The notes beneath the pieces were generated by a model. It did no database searches. It was given only the letters and a program-made list of their open reading frames with translations, and had not been told where the DNA came from. From NCBI GenBank assembly GCA_946479925.1, contig CAMLHK010000008.1, forward strand, positions 1 through 44,497: 44,497 bases of DNA. Direction: 5' to 3'. Position numbers and translations under genes: made by a program. The DNA comes from an uncultured Lactobacillus sp. Its GTDB lineage: Bacteria > Bacillota > Bacilli > Lactobacillales > Lactobacillaceae. Below are positions 6,724 through 17,743 of this stretch, one piece after another. The stretch's first letter is position 1. Each line of letters starts with the position of its first letter.

Positions 6724-9126
6724 ATGAAATACAATCAATACGCTTATGTCAAAACTGATTACCAAACAGAAGTTAAAGAATTGCAACAAATTAAATTTTT
6801 ACCAGCCGATTATGAAAAGCTTTCTTTTGCTGATCTGCTAGCTGAACTGACAGCAAATGCAGTGGCAGTAGTCGATCCCAATGATGCGGGTGCACGAAAG
6901 GCAAAATTAGCCGAGTTTGCTGTATCAGAAACACAAACACTCAAGCAATTTTTAGACGGCAATCCAGTAAAAATATTGTCTCACCAATTCTATAACGTCG
7001 CCTTGCAACTTTTAGGGTACCACGTTGGGTACGATTATCAACTGGCAGATCCTCTAAAATTCATGAAAAAGCAGGCGTTGCCCTATATTGCAGATATTAA
7101 TGATAAGCAAGCACTCATCCGCGCCTTTTATCGTTTACTAAATACTCGTGCTAAAAACGGACAGCTTTTAATTGATGTGATGGCGGGTGAAGGCTATTTT
7201 TATAACCGCAAAAGCCAATTTACCAAAAATAAGTTTCTCTATTTTAATGGCAAAAGTATGCCAGTTTTTGATACCAGCAAAATAATCAGAGAAGTAGTTT
7301 ACGTTGAAAGTGACCTTGACACTGATGGCGATGGCAAGAGCGATCTCTTGCAAACAACCATTTTTCGACCAGTTGAAAGTGAAAATATGCCGGTACCAGC
7401 ATTATATACAGCTAGTCCCTATTTTGGCGGTATCATTGATAATGAAAAGCGTAACCACAACGTTGACGAAAATTTGTGTGATGCAACCGCTTGGGAAAAT
7501 CCACAATATCAAGCTGCTCCCATTGTTAAAGCTCAAAAGCCAAACACTGATGATACTATGTCATATAAGCCGGTCGAACAAGCCGTTGGTAAATCTTCCT
7601 ATGGCTTAAACGAATATATGTTAGCTCGCGGCTTCGCCAGCGTCTTTGCTGGCGCTATTGGTACCCGCGGCAGTGATGGCCTCAGAATTACCGGCGCACC
7701 AGAAGAAACCGAAAGTGCAAAAGAAATAATTGAATGGTTACATGGGGACAGAATTGCTTACACTGATAGATCCAGACAACATGAAACCAAAGCTACCTGG
7801 TGCAACAAAAAGATTGGGATGACAGGACGGTCTTATTTAGGAACCTTGCAAATAGCTATTGCAACTACTGGTGTTGCCGGCTTAAAAACGGTTATTTCTG
7901 AAGCTGCCATTTCTTCCTGGTATGATTATTACCGTGAGCATGGATTAGTAATAGCGCCAGAAGAATGTCAAGGAGAAGACCTAGACATGCTGGCAGAAAC
8001 TTGTCAGTCCAACTTATGGGATGCAGGAGACTACTTAAAGATCAAACCTAAATTTGACGCAATGCAAAAGATTTTATTAGACAAAGCTGATCGTAAAACC
8101 GGCCAGTATTCTGATTTCTGGGAAAAACGCAATTATCGTCATCATACCAATAATATTAAGTGTTCCTGGATTAGTGTCCACGGTCTCAATGATTGGAATG
8201 TCAAGCCGAAAAATGTTTACAAAATTTGGCAAAAAGTCAAAAATCTTCCTGTAGAACATCATCTTTTCTTGCATCAAGGTCCCCACTATAACATGAACAA
8301 TTTAGTTTCAATTGATTTTACCGACCTGATGAATTTGTGGCTGGTTCATGAACTATTAGGTCTTGAAAACAACGCATATCAGCAATGGCCAACTGTCTTA
8401 GTTCAGGACAATCTAAAAGCAGATAAGTGGCATGAAGAAGAGGATTGGAGCAATGACAGTGGAAAAGAAACAGTTTATTTCCCAGCTGATGACAATGAAT
8501 TAGCAAAGGACACAAGTAGCGAAAAGAGAGTTTCCTTCACAGATGTAGGCGGAACCGAATTTAAAAAAGCCAAAATTTCAGAAAATGACTGGCAATACCA
8601 GTTTATTTGTGGCAACAAGAAATGGGCTCAAGCAAGTTTACGCTTCACGACAGATGAATTTATTCATCCAGTAACAATTGTTGGACGACCAGAAATAAGA
8701 ATGCGGGTAGCATCCAGTCTAAACAGAGGCCAACTTTCTGTAGCTTTAGTCGAAATCGGCGATCGTAAACGGTTGACAGCTACTCCCAGAATCTTAATGC
8801 CAGGAGGCCAAGAATTAGGCTTTCATTTTCAATTAGACTCCCTGCAAGAATTTATGCCGGATAAGCTGACTCATGCTAAATTAATTACCAAGGCTCATAT
8901 GAATTTGCAAAATTACGCGGATATAAAAAAGCCAAGTAGTATTAAAGTCGGTGAATTTTATGACTTACAATTTAAGCTGCAGCCAACCTACTACACAATG
9001 CCTGTTGGCAGCAAACTTTGCTTAATTATTTATTCAACCGATCAGGGAATGACCAAGAGACCCCTTGAAAATACGACTTATACAATAGATCTGTCTGAAA
9101 CCGCTATTAAATTTAGTATTAAATAA
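6724..9126 (+). CDS. pepX: Xaa-Pro dipeptidyl-peptidase PepX
   Basis: An 800-residue serine peptidase that releases X-Pro dipeptides from the N-termini of proline-rich peptides such as casein fragments. Length and layout match lactic-acid-bacterial PepX: an N-terminal helical domain, an alpha/beta-hydrolase domain and a C-terminal jelly-roll domain. The catalytic triad is visible as Ser about 370 in GMTGRSYLG, Asp about 490 in HGLNDWNV and His about 521 in HQGPHYNM. No signal peptide, so cytoplasmic, acting on imported peptides. AAGGAG precedes the ATG closely. Monocistronic, ending at a strong terminator shared with the convergent carB. Identification is firm. Confidence 0.97.
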   Translation: MKYNQYAYVKTDYQTEVKELQQIKFLPADYEKLSFADLLAELTANAVAVVDPNDAGARKAKLAEFAVSETQTLKQFLDGNPVKILSHQFYNVALQLLGYHVGYDYQLADPLKFMKKQALPYIADINDKQALIRAFYRLLNTRAKNGQLLIDVMAGEGYFYNRKSQFTKNKFLYFNGKSMPVFDTSKIIREVVYVESDLDTDGDGKSDLLQTTIFRPVESENMPVPALYTASPYFGGIIDNEKRNHNVDENLCDATAWENPQYQAAPIVKAQKPNTDDTMSYKPVEQAVGKSSYGLNEYMLARGFASVFAGAIGTRGSDGLRITGAPEETESAKEIIEWLHGDRIAYTDRSRQHETKATWCNKKIGMTGRSYLGTLQIAIATTGVAGLKTVISEAAISSWYDYYREHGLVIAPEECQGEDLDMLAETCQSNLWDAGDYLKIKPKFDAMQKILLDKADRKTGQYSDFWEKRNYRHHTNNIKCSWISVHGLNDWNVKPKNVYKIWQKVKNLPVEHHLFLHQGPHYNMNNLVSIDFTDLMNLWLVHELLGLENNAYQQWPTVLVQDNLKADKWHEEEDWSNDSGKETVYFPADDNELAKDTSSEKRVSFTDVGGTEFKKAKISENDWQYQFICGNKKWAQASLRFTTDEFIHPVTIVGRPEIRMRVASSLNRGQLSVALVEIGDRKRLTATPRILMPGGQELGFHFQLDSLQEFMPDKLTHAKLITKAHMNLQNYADIKKPSSIKVGEFYDLQFKLQPTYYTMPVGSKLCLIIYSTDQGMTKRPLENTTYTIDLSETAIKFSIK

Positions 9127-9135
9127 AATTTAACT

Positions 9136-9194
9136 GTACTTAATTTTTTAAGTACAAAAAGAGCAACTGTGTTGTTTACGCAGTTGCTCTTTTG
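9136..9194. terminator. Tandem hairpins between pepX and carB
   Basis: First a perfect GTACTTAA / TTAAGTAC hairpin (9136-9155), then AAAAGAGCAACTG / CAGTTGCTCTTTT (about 9157-9194) with A and T runs on both sides. The second is a strong bidirectional terminator for the convergent pepX and car-pyr transcripts. Confidence 0.9.
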
Positions 9195-9205
9195 CTTATT
9201 AAATT

Positions 9206-12200
9206 TTATTTTATGCTTATTGTAGAAAACGAGCGGTTTTCTAAAGCAGTAAGAAGTGCACGGGCAGTATCCAAGCTGGTAATTAAAGGAATATTTTGCT
9301 GGATAGCCGCTTGACGAATAATAAAGCCGTCAGAAGTTTTCGCCAAATCATGTCCCATAGTGTTTATAACCAAATCAATTTTCCCATTTTTAAACTCATT
9401 TAAAATATTAGTCTCACTGTGCTGATGAATCTTATCAACCAGAGTAATAGGTAAATGGTTTTGCTTTAAAAAGCTTGCTGTACCACTGGTGGCAAAAATA
9501 CGATAACCAATTTGGGCAAATCTTTTGGCAATTGGTAATATTTCCTGTTTATCGCGGTCTTCAATGGTTAACAAAATGTTGCCACTGTCTGGTATTTGCA
9601 TGTTGGCTCCTGAAAAAGCCTTATAAAGTGCTTTTGGAAAACTCAAGTCGCTGCCCATGACTTCGCCAGTTGATTTCATTTCCGGCCCCAAGTAGCTATC
9701 AACATCTGAAAGTTTACTAAACGAGAAGACTGGTGCTTTAACACTAATCATTTTTGTTTCTGGTGCCAGACCATCTTTATAGCCTTGCTCCTTTAGACTT
9801 TCACCCATAATTACCCGAGTGGCAACCTGAGCCATTTCAATACTGGTAATTTTACTTAAAAATGGCACCGTTCTACTGGCACGGGGATTAACTTCAATAA
9901 TATAAATTTCTCCATCGCGCTCAATTAACTGCAAATTCATTATTCCACGGCAATTAAGCTTTAAAGCCAGTTTTTTGGTAATGTCAGCGATTTTTTGCTT
10001 AATGGCAGGTGAAAATGTTTGAGCCGGGTAGACGGCCATAGAATCTCCAGAGTGAACACCAGCATGTTCAATATGCTCCATTATTCCAGGAATAAGTACT
10101 TCTTCTCCGTCACAAATAGCATCAACATCACACTCTCGGCCATCGAGGTAATCATCTACCAAAATTGGATGACTGCTGGCAATGTCAACATGGTTGTGCA
10201 AGTAGTCTTCAAGTTCAGGTTGATTGTAAACAATTTCCATTGCCTTTCCACCTAATACATAACTTGGTCTGACTAAAACTGGGTAGCCCAGCTTCTCAGC
10301 TGCTTTAATAACGCCAGCATGTGTGGTAGTGGTGATTCCTTGCGGCTGCTTCAAACCTAATTCTTTTACTACTTGATCAAATAATTCTCGATCTTCAGCT
10401 CGATTAAGATCTTCTACGCTAGTACCTAAAATCTTGACACCATGTTTTTCCAAACCAGCGGCCAGATTGATTGAAGTTTGACCACCAAACTGAATAATTA
10501 CACCTTCTGGCTGCTCTATATCGCAAACGTTTAACACATCTTCTAAAGTTAAAGGCTCAAAATATAATTTGTCAGAAACGGAAAAATCAGTTGAAACAGT
10601 TTCGGGATTTGAATTAATGACAATAGCTTCATAACCCATCTTTTGCAAGGCTTTAACGCAGTGAACTGTGGCATAATCAAATTCTACACCCTGGCCAATG
10701 CGAATTGGACCTGAACCAACTACCAACACTGACTTCTTGGAAGTTTTCTGACTCTCATTTTCGGTATCATAAGTAGAATAAAAATAAGGAGTTTGAGAAA
10801 CAAATTCACCTGCACAAGTGTCCACCATTTTATATACTGGCAGCAAATGATTTTGTTTGCGCAAAGTTCTTACTTTGTCTTCATCTTCTTGCCACAAATT
10901 AGCGACTGTATGATCACTAAAGCCATACTTTTTAGCATTTTTAAGAACCTCTAGATCATCAGGATTTGCGGCAATAACTTTTTCTAAATCGACAATATGC
11001 TTAACAATATCTAAAAAGTAAAAATTAATTTTAGTTAATTCATGCAAGTCCGACATTGAATAACCCCGCCGGAAGGCTTCAGCTAAGTAGAAAAGACGAT
11101 CATCCTGCGCTCTAACCAGTTTATTTTCGAGGTCTTCATCACTGGCTTTATGGGCTTCAACTGAATAAAAATCTTTTTGATCGATTTCCAGGGAACGAAC
11201 GGCTTTTTGAAAGGCTTCTTCAGCCGTTCTTCCTATCGCCATCACTTCCCCAGTCGCTTTCATCTGTGTACCCAGTTCGCGATTAGCTTTGGCAAATTTG
11301 TCAAAAGGCCAGCGTGGTATCTTGCAGACAACATAGTCCAATGCTGGTTCAAACTCCGCAAAGGTAGTACCAGTGACTGGGTTTTTAATTTCATCTAAAG
11401 TCAGACCCACAGCAATTTTGGCCGCCATCTTGGCAATCGGATAGCCAGTAGCTTTAGAAGCCAAGGCAGAAGAACGTGAAACTCTGGGGTTAACTTCAAT
11501 GACATCATAGTTAAAACTATTTGGATCTAAGGCCAATTGAACATTGCAGCCGCCCTCAATCTTTAGTGCCCGAATAAGCTTTAAGGAGCAATCACGCAAC
11601 ATCTGATATTCTTTGTCAGATAATGTCTGTGACGGTGAGAAAACAATTGAATCCCCGGTATGAATACCGACAGGATCAAAGTTTTCCATACAGCAGACAA
11701 TCATGGCATTATCGTCATGATCTCTCATTACTTCAAATTCAATCTCTTTATAGCCAGCAATCGACCGTTCAATTAAACATTCAGTAACCGGAGACAGTTC
11801 CAAGCCATTTTTGGCAATTTTTGCAAGTTCAGCGCGATCATTACAAATTCCACCACCGGTTCCTCCCATAGTGAAGGCGGGACGGACAATAATGGGATAT
11901 CCAATCTTATCTCCGAAATCTAAAGCTTCTTGGACTGTTTTAACACTGGTTGAAGGCGGAACTGGTTCACCCAGTTTTTGACAAAGTTCCTTGAATTTTT
12001 CTCTGTCTTCGGCTTGTTCAATTGAATCAAGTTTTGTTCCTAACAGTTCAATATTTAATTCGTCTAGAATGCCGCTTTTAGCTAACGATAAGGCCATATT
12101 CAAACCAACTTGACCACCTAAAGTAGGCAATATTGCATCAGGATATTCCTTACGAATAATGCGGGAAACTGATTCAACAGTTAACGGCTCAATATAAACC

Positions 12201-12388
12201 TTGTCAGCAATCGTAGTATCAGTCATGATAGTAGCAGGATTAGAATTAACCAGAACCACTTCATAGCCTTCTTCACGTAAAGCCAAACATGCTTGAGTTC
12301 CAGAATAATCGAATTCTGCTGCTTGACCAATAATAATTGGACCTGAACCTATTACCATTATCTTTTTTATATCAGTTCTTTTAGGCAT
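9206..12388 (-). CDS. carB: Carbamoyl-phosphate synthase, large subunit
   Basis: About 1060 residues. It makes carbamoyl phosphate from bicarbonate, ammonia passed on by CarA, and two ATP. The duplicated ATP-grasp halves are evident: [21 protein letters not shown] at the start recurs as [20 protein letters not shown] near residue 560, and GGTGGGI occurs in the first half. A C-terminal regulatory domain (about 930-1060) would bind UMP or other effectors. The start was set at the ATG of MPKRTD (12386-12388), the usual N-terminus of the family; AAAGGA lies 11 bases upstream. The longer frame adds nine residues unlikely to be translated. It overlaps the end of carA (ATGCCTAA), implying translational coupling. 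Last gene of the pyrR-pyrB-pyrC-carA-carB operon. Confidence 0.97.
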   Translation of the reverse strand: MPKRTDIKKIMVIGSGPIIIGQAAEFDYSGTQACLALREEGYEVVLVNSNPATIMTDTTIADKVYIEPLTVESVSRIIRKEYPDAILPTLGGQVGLNMALSLAKSGILDELNIELLGTKLDSIEQAEDREKFKELCQKLGEPVPPSTSVKTVQEALDFGDKIGYPIIVRPAFTMGGTGGGICNDRAELAKIAKNGLELSPVTECLIERSIAGYKEIEFEVMRDHDDNAMIVCCMENFDPVGIHTGDSIVFSPSQTLSDKEYQMLRDCSLKLIRALKIEGGCNVQLALDPNSFNYDVIEVNPRVSRSSALASKATGYPIAKMAAKIAVGLTLDEIKNPVTGTTFAEFEPALDYVVCKIPRWPFDKFAKANRELGTQMKATGEVMAIGRTAEEAFQKAVRSLEIDQKDFYSVEAHKASDEDLENKLVRAQDDRLFYLAEAFRRGYSMSDLHELTKINFYFLDIVKHIVDLEKVIAANPDDLEVLKNAKKYGFSDHTVANLWQEDEDKVRTLRKQNHLLPVYKMVDTCAGEFVSQTPYFYSTYDTENESQKTSKKSVLVVGSGPIRIGQGVEFDYATVHCVKALQKMGYEAIVINSNPETVSTDFSVSDKLYFEPLTLEDVLNVCDIEQPEGVIIQFGGQTSINLAAGLEKHGVKILGTSVEDLNRAEDRELFDQVVKELGLKQPQGITTTTHAGVIKAAEKLGYPVLVRPSYVLGGKAMEIVYNQPELEDYLHNHVDIASSHPILVDDYLDGRECDVDAICDGEEVLIPGIMEHIEHAGVHSGDSMAVYPAQTFSPAIKQKIADITKKLALKLNCRGIMNLQLIERDGEIYIIEVNPRASRTVPFLSKITSIEMAQVATRVIMGESLKEQGYKDGLAPETKMISVKAPVFSFSKLSDVDSYLGPEMKSTGEVMGSDLSFPKALYKAFSGANMQIPDSGNILLTIEDRDKQEILPIAKRFAQIGYRIFATSGTASFLKQNHLPITLVDKIHQHSETNILNEFKNGKIDLVINTMGHDLAKTSDGFIIRQAAIQQNIPLITSLDTARALLTALENRSFSTISIK

Positions 12389-13466
12389 GACTTTCATTGT
12401 CCTTTCTTTGATCAATCATTTGCATAAAGTAATCAAAAATCCCTTCCTCGTCGTGCGGACCAGGGGTACTGTCAGGGTGAAATTGAACTGAAAAAGCGGG
12501 ATATTTTTTATGCCGTAGACCCTCAATGGTCCCATCATTAACTTCTACATGAGTTACCATTAAATTTTCAGGATCAATTGAATCACGACTAACAGCATAA
12601 CCATGATTTTGTGAGGTAAATCCAATATTCCCAGTAGCAATTTCACGTACAGGATGATTAAAGCCGCGGTGACCAAACTTCATTTTATAAGTTTTAGCAC
12701 CATTGGCTAAAGCAAAAACCTGATGCCCCATACAAATACCCATGAGTGGTATTTTCTGCTCAACTTCCTGAACCATTTTAGCTGCATCCTTCATTTCAAG
12801 TGGATCGCCGGGGCCATTTGACAATAACACTCCATCTGGCTGCAAAGATAAAATTTTTGCAGCTGAAGTCGTGTAAGGCAGAACTATACAATTGCAGTCT
12901 CGTTTACTAAGTTCACGTAAAATACTGTTTTTCAAGCCAAAGTCGACAACAACAATATTACGTTTTGAACCCGGCACAGGATATGATTTTGCAGTTGAAA
13001 CGCGCTTAACTACTCCTGCAGTAATTTTATTTGCTCTTAAATCAGCAGCAATTGCAGCAGCATTTTCCTTAGAATCGCAGATTTGACCCTTCATTGTGCC
13101 GTGCGCGCGCAGTTTTTTAACCAATTTTCTGGTATCAATTCCCTGAATTCCCGGAATATTTAAGCTCTCCAGAAAAGCAGGCAGAGTAGTCTGCATGCGC
13201 CAGTTGTCGGGATAGCGCGCAACTTGGTGACAAATCACCCCTTTTATTCCCGGTTCAAGTGATTCATAATCAGCTAGCGTAATGCCATAATTACCAATTA
13301 ATGGGTTTGTAAATACCAGAATTTGATCGGCATAAGACTGGTCCGTGATTGCTTCTTGATAGCCGGTCATACCAGTGGTAAAAACGACTTCACCTTTGGT
13401 TACCCGATCTCCGCCAAAACCTTCACCTGCAAAAATGCTGCCATCTTCCAAAATTAAATATCTCAT
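12381..13466 (-). CDS. carA: Carbamoyl-phosphate synthase, small (glutaminase) subunit
   Basis: A 361-residue subunit that hydrolyses glutamine and passes ammonia to CarB. The N-terminal CPSase domain is followed by a class I glutamine amidotransferase domain with the nucleophile C245 in GICMGHQVF and H330 in VQFHPD. The residue at the usual catalytic Glu position is Asp (D332); this substitution is common in CarA of Lactobacillales as I recall and does not imply loss of function. It overlaps pyrC by four bases (ATGA) and carB by eight, so translation is coupled. Belongs to the pyrimidine operon rather than an arginine locus. Confidence 0.96.
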   Translation of the reverse strand: MRYLILEDGSIFAGEGFGGDRVTKGEVVFTTGMTGYQEAITDQSYADQILVFTNPLIGNYGITLADYESLEPGIKGVICHQVARYPDNWRMQTTLPAFLESLNIPGIQGIDTRKLVKKLRAHGTMKGQICDSKENAAAIAADLRANKITAGVVKRVSTAKSYPVPGSKRNIVVVDFGLKNSILRELSKRDCNCIVLPYTTSAAKILSLQPDGVLLSNGPGDPLEMKDAAKMVQEVEQKIPLMGICMGHQVFALANGAKTYKMKFGHRGFNHPVREIATGNIGFTSQNHGYAVSRDSIDPENLMVTHVEVNDGTIEGLRHKKYPAFSVQFHPDSTPGPHDEEGIFDYFMQMIDQRKDNESHA

Positions 13467-14740
13467 TTACTTTCCTCCCTTTGAAAAACAATTTTGCCAT
13501 CAACCATTGTTAATTCCGTTTGACCGAATACTAAATCTTGATTAAAAGGAGTGTTTCTTGCTTTGGATTTGAAGTCAGAACTATTTATAGCTACTTTTTG
13601 CTCAAGATTAAAAATGGCAATATCAGCTGGTTGATTTATTGCTATTCTTCCTGCCTTTTTAAGACCAAAGGCCTTGGCTGGAGCGATTGTCAACCAATTT
13701 AATAACTGCTGTAATGTGAAAGTACCAGTTTTGACAAATTTGGTGTAAAGCTCACTAAAGGCTGTTTCGCTGCCTACAATACCAAACGCAGCATTTTTGA
13801 AGCCACCTTGTTTATCCTTTGCAGTATGTGGTGCATGATCAGTCGCAATCATGTCAATCGTACCGTCCAATAATCCCGCTATTAGTGCTTTTTGATCTTC
13901 CCTGGTTCTTAAAGGTGGGTTCATCTTGAAATTGCTATCATCTTTACCAATATTTTCTTCCCCCAATAAAAGATGATGAGGTGCCACTTCACAGGTAACA
14001 TTAATACCATGACTTTTAGCAATTCTAATTAATTCAACACTTGTTTTAGTGGAAACGTGACAAACGTGGTAGTGAACCCCAGTCTTTTCTGCCAATAAAA
14101 GATCACGCGCAATTTGAGTAGTCTCTGCCAGCTCAGTAATTGGCTCCTGTTTAAGTAGCCGCGCTGTTGGCCCATCATTCATAACGCCATGATTAAAAAG
14201 AGAATCATCCTGAGCGTGCTCAGCTATCAGCAAATTATTTTTTCGAGCTTTTTGCATTGCCAAAAACATAGTTTGCGCATCCTGCACTCCTTTACCATCA
14301 TTACTTAGCGCAACACAACCAGCCTTTTTTAACCCAGCATAATCAGGAATTTCTTTACTATCCTCATCAACTGTGATGGGTGCGTATTGCAAAATATGGA
14401 CTAAACCAGCTTTGTGATTATTCTGAACCATTTTTGCCATTAAATCAGGAGTATTAGGAACGGGGTCTACATTAGGCATTGCACAGACTGTAGTAAAACC
14501 GCCATGTGCTGCTGCCAATGAGCCAGTTCGGACGTCTTCTTTTTCAGTTTGGCCAGGATCTCGATAATGAACGTGAACATCAACTAAACCAGGGCTAACT
14601 AGTTTTCCTTGTGCATTAATCTCTTTTTCAGCTGTTAAATTATTGCCAATTGCGGCAATCACACCATTTTTGATTAAAAGGTCGCTATGGACTATTTCTC
14701 CGCCAGTGTATATGTAACCATTTTTAATAACTGTTGCCAT
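13463..14740 (-). CDS. pyrC: Dihydroorotase
   Basis: A 425-residue amidohydrolase that cyclises carbamoyl aspartate to dihydroorotate. The metal-binding motif is [10 protein letters not shown] (about residues 54-63), with a further metal-ligand region ATDHAPHT around residue 300. Length and motifs fit the class I Bacillus type. The stop overlaps the carA start (ATGA) and the start overlaps the pyrB stop (TAATG). Third gene of the pyr operon. Confidence 0.96.
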   Translation of the reverse strand: MATVIKNGYIYTGGEIVHSDLLIKNGVIAAIGNNLTAEKEINAQGKLVSPGLVDVHVHYRDPGQTEKEDVRTGSLAAAHGGFTTVCAMPNVDPVPNTPDLMAKMVQNNHKAGLVHILQYAPITVDEDSKEIPDYAGLKKAGCVALSNDGKGVQDAQTMFLAMQKARKNNLLIAEHAQDDSLFNHGVMNDGPTARLLKQEPITELAETTQIARDLLLAEKTGVHYHVCHVSTKTSVELIRIAKSHGINVTCEVAPHHLLLGEENIGKDDSNFKMNPPLRTREDQKALIAGLLDGTIDMIATDHAPHTAKDKQGGFKNAAFGIVGSETAFSELYTKFVKTGTFTLQQLLNWLTIAPAKAFGLKKAGRIAINQPADIAIFNLEQKVAINSSDFKSKARNTPFNQDLVFGQTELTMVDGKIVFQREESK

Positions 14741-15696
14741 TAGGATAATCCTCCTAAATTGCGTCCCCGCATAACAGCTTCAATCATTGCCATTCTCATA
14801 AAGACCCCATTTTCCATTTGACGCACGAACCTACACTTTGGAGCTTCGACCAAATTGCCACTAAGCTCAACATCATGGTTAATTGGACCTGGATGCATAA
14901 TAATGGCATCATCTTTCATAGCGTTATAGCGTTTCTGATTAATTCCGTATTTGTCATGATATTTTTTAGCATCAAATTTGGCTTCGTTAGGATCTCCTGC
15001 ATGTCTTTCATGCTGCACCCGCAACAACATCATTACATCCATTTGAGCAACTAATTCATCTATCGGCAGATATTCACCATATTTGTCATATTGTTTGTCA
15101 TACCAATAATCAGGACCTGAGAAATATACCTTTGCTCCTAACCTGGTTAAAAGTTCCATGTTACTTTTAGCTACTCTTGAATTAGTAATATCTCCTACTA
15201 TGGCTACCTTGAGATCTTTAAAATGACCAAAATGTTCGTGGATTGTCATCATATCAAGTAAACACTGTGAAGGATGCTGACCGCTACCATCACCAGCATT
15301 TATCACACCAATATTAAGGTGTTGGTTTTTATTTGGATGTATTAATTTCTCATAATATTCATTTTCCGAATGTCTGATAACCTCAAGGTCAATTCCCAGT
15401 GCTGCCATAATTAAAGAAGTATCATACAGAGTTTCACCCTTTTGGGTTGAACTATGAGCAGCATCAAACGGAATGACCGTCAAACCTAATTTTCTTTCCG
15501 CCATTTCAAAACTGGTATGTGTTCTACTTGAATTTTCGAAAAACATATTAGTAACATAAACCGGTTGAGTTAAATGCGGGCGCGCCCCACCATTTTTAAA
15601 ATATTCTGCGCGCTCGATAAGCGCCCCTACTTCTGCTACAGTTAAATTTTCGACACTGACAAATGATTTTAAGGTTACAAAATTGCTATTTTTCAT
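14740..15696 (-). CDS. pyrB: Aspartate carbamoyltransferase, catalytic subunit
   Basis: 318 residues. It joins carbamoyl phosphate and aspartate. Carbamoyl-phosphate-binding [13 protein letters not shown] lies near residues 52-64 and [11 protein letters not shown] near residue 268; both are diagnostic. No regulatory pyrI subunit gene is present, as usual for Firmicutes. A GGAAAG ribosome site precedes the ATG. A PyrR-responsive attenuator occupies the gap to pyrR, so expression is controlled twice, there and upstream of pyrR. Confidence 0.97.
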   Translation of the reverse strand: MKNSNFVTLKSFVSVENLTVAEVGALIERAEYFKNGGARPHLTQPVYVTNMFFENSSRTHTSFEMAERKLGLTVIPFDAAHSSTQKGETLYDTSLIMAALGIDLEVIRHSENEYYEKLIHPNKNQHLNIGVINAGDGSGQHPSQCLLDMMTIHEHFGHFKDLKVAIVGDITNSRVAKSNMELLTRLGAKVYFSGPDYWYDKQYDKYGEYLPIDELVAQMDVMMLLRVQHERHAGDPNEAKFDAKKYHDKYGINQKRYNAMKDDAIIMHPGPINHDVELSGNLVEAPKCRFVRQMENGVFMRMAMIEAVMRGRNLGGLS

Positions 15697-15713
15697 TTTT
15701 TACTCTTTCCACA

Positions 15714-15818
15714 AAAATAAACCTGAAGCTTTTTAGCTCCAGGTTTACAAAAGGGTCTCTAGTTCAGTCGATGACTCAACAAAATAAACTCAAACCCTTC
15801 TGACCCTCTCTGGAGCCA
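15714..15818 (-). promoter_or_regulatory. PyrR-responsive attenuator upstream of pyrB
   Basis: On the minus strand the transcript carries CTCCAGAGAGGGTC (within 15802-15818), matching the PyrR-binding loop core CNGNGAGG. Then come GACCC (15752-15756 region) and the terminator AAACCTGGAGC / GCTTCAGGTTT (15719-15746) with a T-rich tail. CTCCAG can pair with CTGGAG of the terminator and GGGTC with GACCC, forming a two-helix antiterminator. PyrR with bound UMP would hold the first segment and let the terminator form. Confidence 0.85.
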
Positions 15819-15840
15819 ATTAAACGGTTGAATTGATTTC

Positions 15841-16383
15841 TTATTGCGGCAATGGTTTTAATTCTACATTGTCTTTATTATCAATTTCTTCTACATGGAC
15901 TGCAATTTCTTCATGTGAAGAAGTTGGAACATTTTTACCAACAAAGTCTGCTCGAATTGGCAGTTCACGATGACCGCGATCAACCAAAGCAGCAACAGCA
16001 ATGGAACTAGGTCTGCCTTTGTCCATCAAAGCATCCATAGCTGCTCTAATCGTTCGACCGGTAAAAATCACGTCATCAACTAAAATTACGTGCTTATTAC
16101 TAATTTCAACACCTAATTCTTTAGAGTTAACAACAGGATCCAGCTTCAATGATGCATCATGACGATCATCACGATATAAGGTAATATCAAGCTGACCTAG
16201 TGGTACATCAACACCTTCAAGCTTTTCAATTCGATCATGAATTCGTTGAGCTAAATAAACACCACGAGTTTTAATTCCTATAAGAACCAAATTCTCAGTA
16301 CCTTTATTGCGCTCAATGATTTCATAAGTAATTCTGGTTAGCGCTCTTTTCATTGCAGATGCGTCCCAAATTTCTTTTGTCAT
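15841..16383 (-). CDS. pyrR: Bifunctional pyr operon regulator / uracil phosphoribosyltransferase
   Basis: A 180-residue PyrR. It binds the pyr mRNA attenuators in response to UMP and has some uracil phosphoribosyltransferase activity. The PRPP-binding loop is [17 protein letters not shown] (about residues 95-111). The start chosen is the ATG of MTKEIWD (16381-16383), which has an AGGAGA site 7 bases upstream. The longer frame from 16422 runs through the terminator of its own attenuator and is rejected. First gene of the operon; autoregulated through the leader at 16412-16500. Confidence 0.95.
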   Translation of the reverse strand: MTKEIWDASAMKRALTRITYEIIERNKGTENLVLIGIKTRGVYLAQRIHDRIEKLEGVDVPLGQLDITLYRDDRHDASLKLDPVVNSKELGVEISNKHVILVDDVIFTGRTIRAAMDALMDKGRPSSIAVAALVDRGHRELPIRADFVGKNVPTSSHEEIAVHVEEIDNKDNVELKPLPQ

Positions 16384-16411
16384 CTTTATTCTCCTACTAG
16401 TGCTTTGCCCA

Positions 16412-16500
16412 TAAAAAAACACTTAATCTGCCTGAGACTAAGCGTTTCGTAAAAGTCAATACTTAATTGAGCTTTCCTTACTAGCCTCTCGGGACTAACT
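16412..16500 (-). promoter_or_regulatory. PyrR-responsive attenuator upstream of pyrR
   Basis: The transcript contains AGTCCCGAGAGGCTA (16482-16497 region), an excellent match to the PyrR-binding loop. The terminator is a 12-bp stem with G-U pairs, AACGCTTAGTCT / AGATTAAGTGTT (16418-16446), followed by a run of T. It ends about 30 bases before the pyrR start. Confidence 0.88.
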
Positions 16501-16518
16501 TAAAAGGACATCTATTTA

Positions 16519-16547
16519 AATATACTTGCTAAAGCAATAGTTGTCAA
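16519..16547 (-). promoter_or_regulatory. Promoter of the pyrR-pyrB-pyrC-carA-carB operon
   Basis: On the minus strand TTGACA (16547-16542), 17 bases, TATATT (16524-16519). A consensus -35 placed just beyond the pyrD stop codon. Transcription would begin near 16512, just before the PyrR-binding stem. Confidence 0.85.
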
Positions 16548-16579
16548 TAGTAAAGCTGCATATTGACAAGTCGGGTTTA

Positions 16580-17503
16580 TTAATTGAATTCAACCTGTCC
16601 TACCAGTTCATTGATATCTTTGACTCCGAGTTTCTCTAAAAGCTGCGGCAATTGGTGTGCAATATGCGGGCAAGCCAAAGGGTCTTTAAAATGCGCACTA
16701 CCTACTTCGACTGCGTTAGCACCAGCCAGCATAAATTCCACTACATCTTCGGCTGAGCTAATGCCACCCATACCAATGATGGGCAACTGGGTATTTTTTC
16801 TTACCTGATTAATCTGGTATAAGGCAATTGGTTTAACAGCGGGACCAGAATAACCGCCATAATTATTTCCCAAAAGAGGTTTACGCGTTTCAATGTTAAT
16901 GCGCATTCCGGTTATCGTATTGATCAGTGATAAGCCATCCGCGCCGCCTGCTTCAGCAGCTTGTGCAATTGCGGTTATATCCGTTACATTTGGTGTTAAC
17001 TTGACAAAAATAGGCAAGTTAACAACCTGTTTTATAGCAGCAGTTAATTCCGCAACTAATTCGGGATGAACTCCAAAGGTCATTCCACCCTGAGCAACAT
17101 TAGGACAAGATACATTAATTTCCAGGGCATCAACCATTTTGGACTGCGATAGTTTTTGCGCAACTTCAATATAGCCTTCTTTACTTTCACCACCGACACT
17201 GGCAATCAAAGGAAGTTGGGGAAATTGTTTTTTGATTGCCGGTAATTTATTACCAATAACATTATCTACTCCTGGATTAGTCAGTCCAACCGAATTTAAA
17301 ACGCCCTTATCCAAAACCGCAATCTGCGGTTGCGGATTACCTAAGCGAGATTTCGGGGTAGTAGTTTTTATAACTAACGCCCCTAACTCATTCAAGTCAA
17401 ATTTTTTTGCTGCTGGTACGTCACCAAATCCGAATGTGCCACTTGCCGGCATTACCGGGTTCTTTAAGTTAAGACCGGGTAATTTAACACTAATATTGGT
17501 CAT
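16580..17503 (-). CDS. pyrD: Dihydroorotate dehydrogenase, catalytic subunit (class 1B-like)
   Basis: A 307-residue FMN enzyme that oxidises dihydroorotate to orotate. The N-terminal [20 protein letters not shown] is typical of class 1B subunits. The catalytic cysteine is in EINVSCPNV (about residue 131), and the phosphate-binding GMGGISS and [11 protein letters not shown] lie near the C-terminus. Class 1B enzymes normally work with PyrK, an FeS/FAD subunit that uses NAD; no pyrK is seen in this window. GGGAGG precedes the ATG. It is transcribed towards pyrR and reads divergently from pyrF. Whether some pyrD transcripts continue into the pyrR operon cannot be excluded, since no terminator is seen between them other than the attenuator. 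Confidence 0.93.
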   Translation of the reverse strand: MTNISVKLPGLNLKNPVMPASGTFGFGDVPAAKKFDLNELGALVIKTTTPKSRLGNPQPQIAVLDKGVLNSVGLTNPGVDNVIGNKLPAIKKQFPQLPLIASVGGESKEGYIEVAQKLSQSKMVDALEINVSCPNVAQGGMTFGVHPELVAELTAAIKQVVNLPIFVKLTPNVTDITAIAQAAEAGGADGLSLINTITGMRINIETRKPLLGNNYGGYSGPAVKPIALYQINQVRKNTQLPIIGMGGISSAEDVVEFMLAGANAVEVGSAHFKDPLACPHIAHQLPQLLEKLGVKDINELVGQVEFN

Positions 17504-17592
17504 TTTATCCTCCCAAAATGTAAGCTCTCTGTCAGTACAATTATTTTGGCTATATTTTACACAATTTTTTAACCTTTTAAAATAAAATTTGG

Positions 17593-17621
17593 TTGTATTT
17601 TTTAAATAAAAATGGTAATCT
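17593..17621 (+). promoter_or_regulatory. Promoter of pyrF-pyrE
   Basis: TTGTAT (17593-17598), 17 bases, TAATCT (17616-17621) with TGG immediately before it as an extended -10. Transcription would start near 17628, ahead of the PyrR-binding segment. Confidence 0.65.
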
Positions 17622-17642
17622 CAATGATGATAAACTTTAAAC

Positions 17643-17729
17643 GGTACAGAGAGACCGCAAGTTGAAAACATGACTCAAATTTTAGCTAGTCTATTTTGAT
17701 GCACTCTCGTACCAAAATAGGCTTTTTTT
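17643..17729 (+). promoter_or_regulatory. PyrR-responsive attenuator upstream of pyrF
   Basis: GGTACAGAGAGACCGCAAG (17643-17661) resembles the PyrR-binding loop and its GCAAG tail. The terminator is AGTCTATTTTG / CAAAATAGGCT (17688-17723) followed by T at 17723-17729. The alternative pairing here is unusual: GGTACAGAGAG (17643-17653) can pair with CTCTCGTACC (17704-17713), which lies in the terminator loop and first base of its 3' arm, leaving one bulged A. Confidence 0.75.
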
Positions 17730-17743
17730 CGTGGAGGTTTTTA

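Noticed and set aside
12471-12479. CarA has Asp (D332) where class I glutamine amidotransferases usually have the catalytic Glu
   Set aside because: The same FHPD motif is, to my knowledge, common in CarA of streptococci and lactobacilli, so it is not a defect specific to this strain.
16384-16422. Longer pyrR reading frame beginning with MFFYGQ
   Set aside because: It translates the attenuator terminator and has no ribosome site; the ATG at 16381-16383 has AGGAGA.
17696-17743. Longer pyrF reading frame, possibly a leader peptide fused to pyrF
   Set aside because: It starts in the terminator stem-loop and lacks a ribosome site; GGAGG sits in front of the ATG at 17744.
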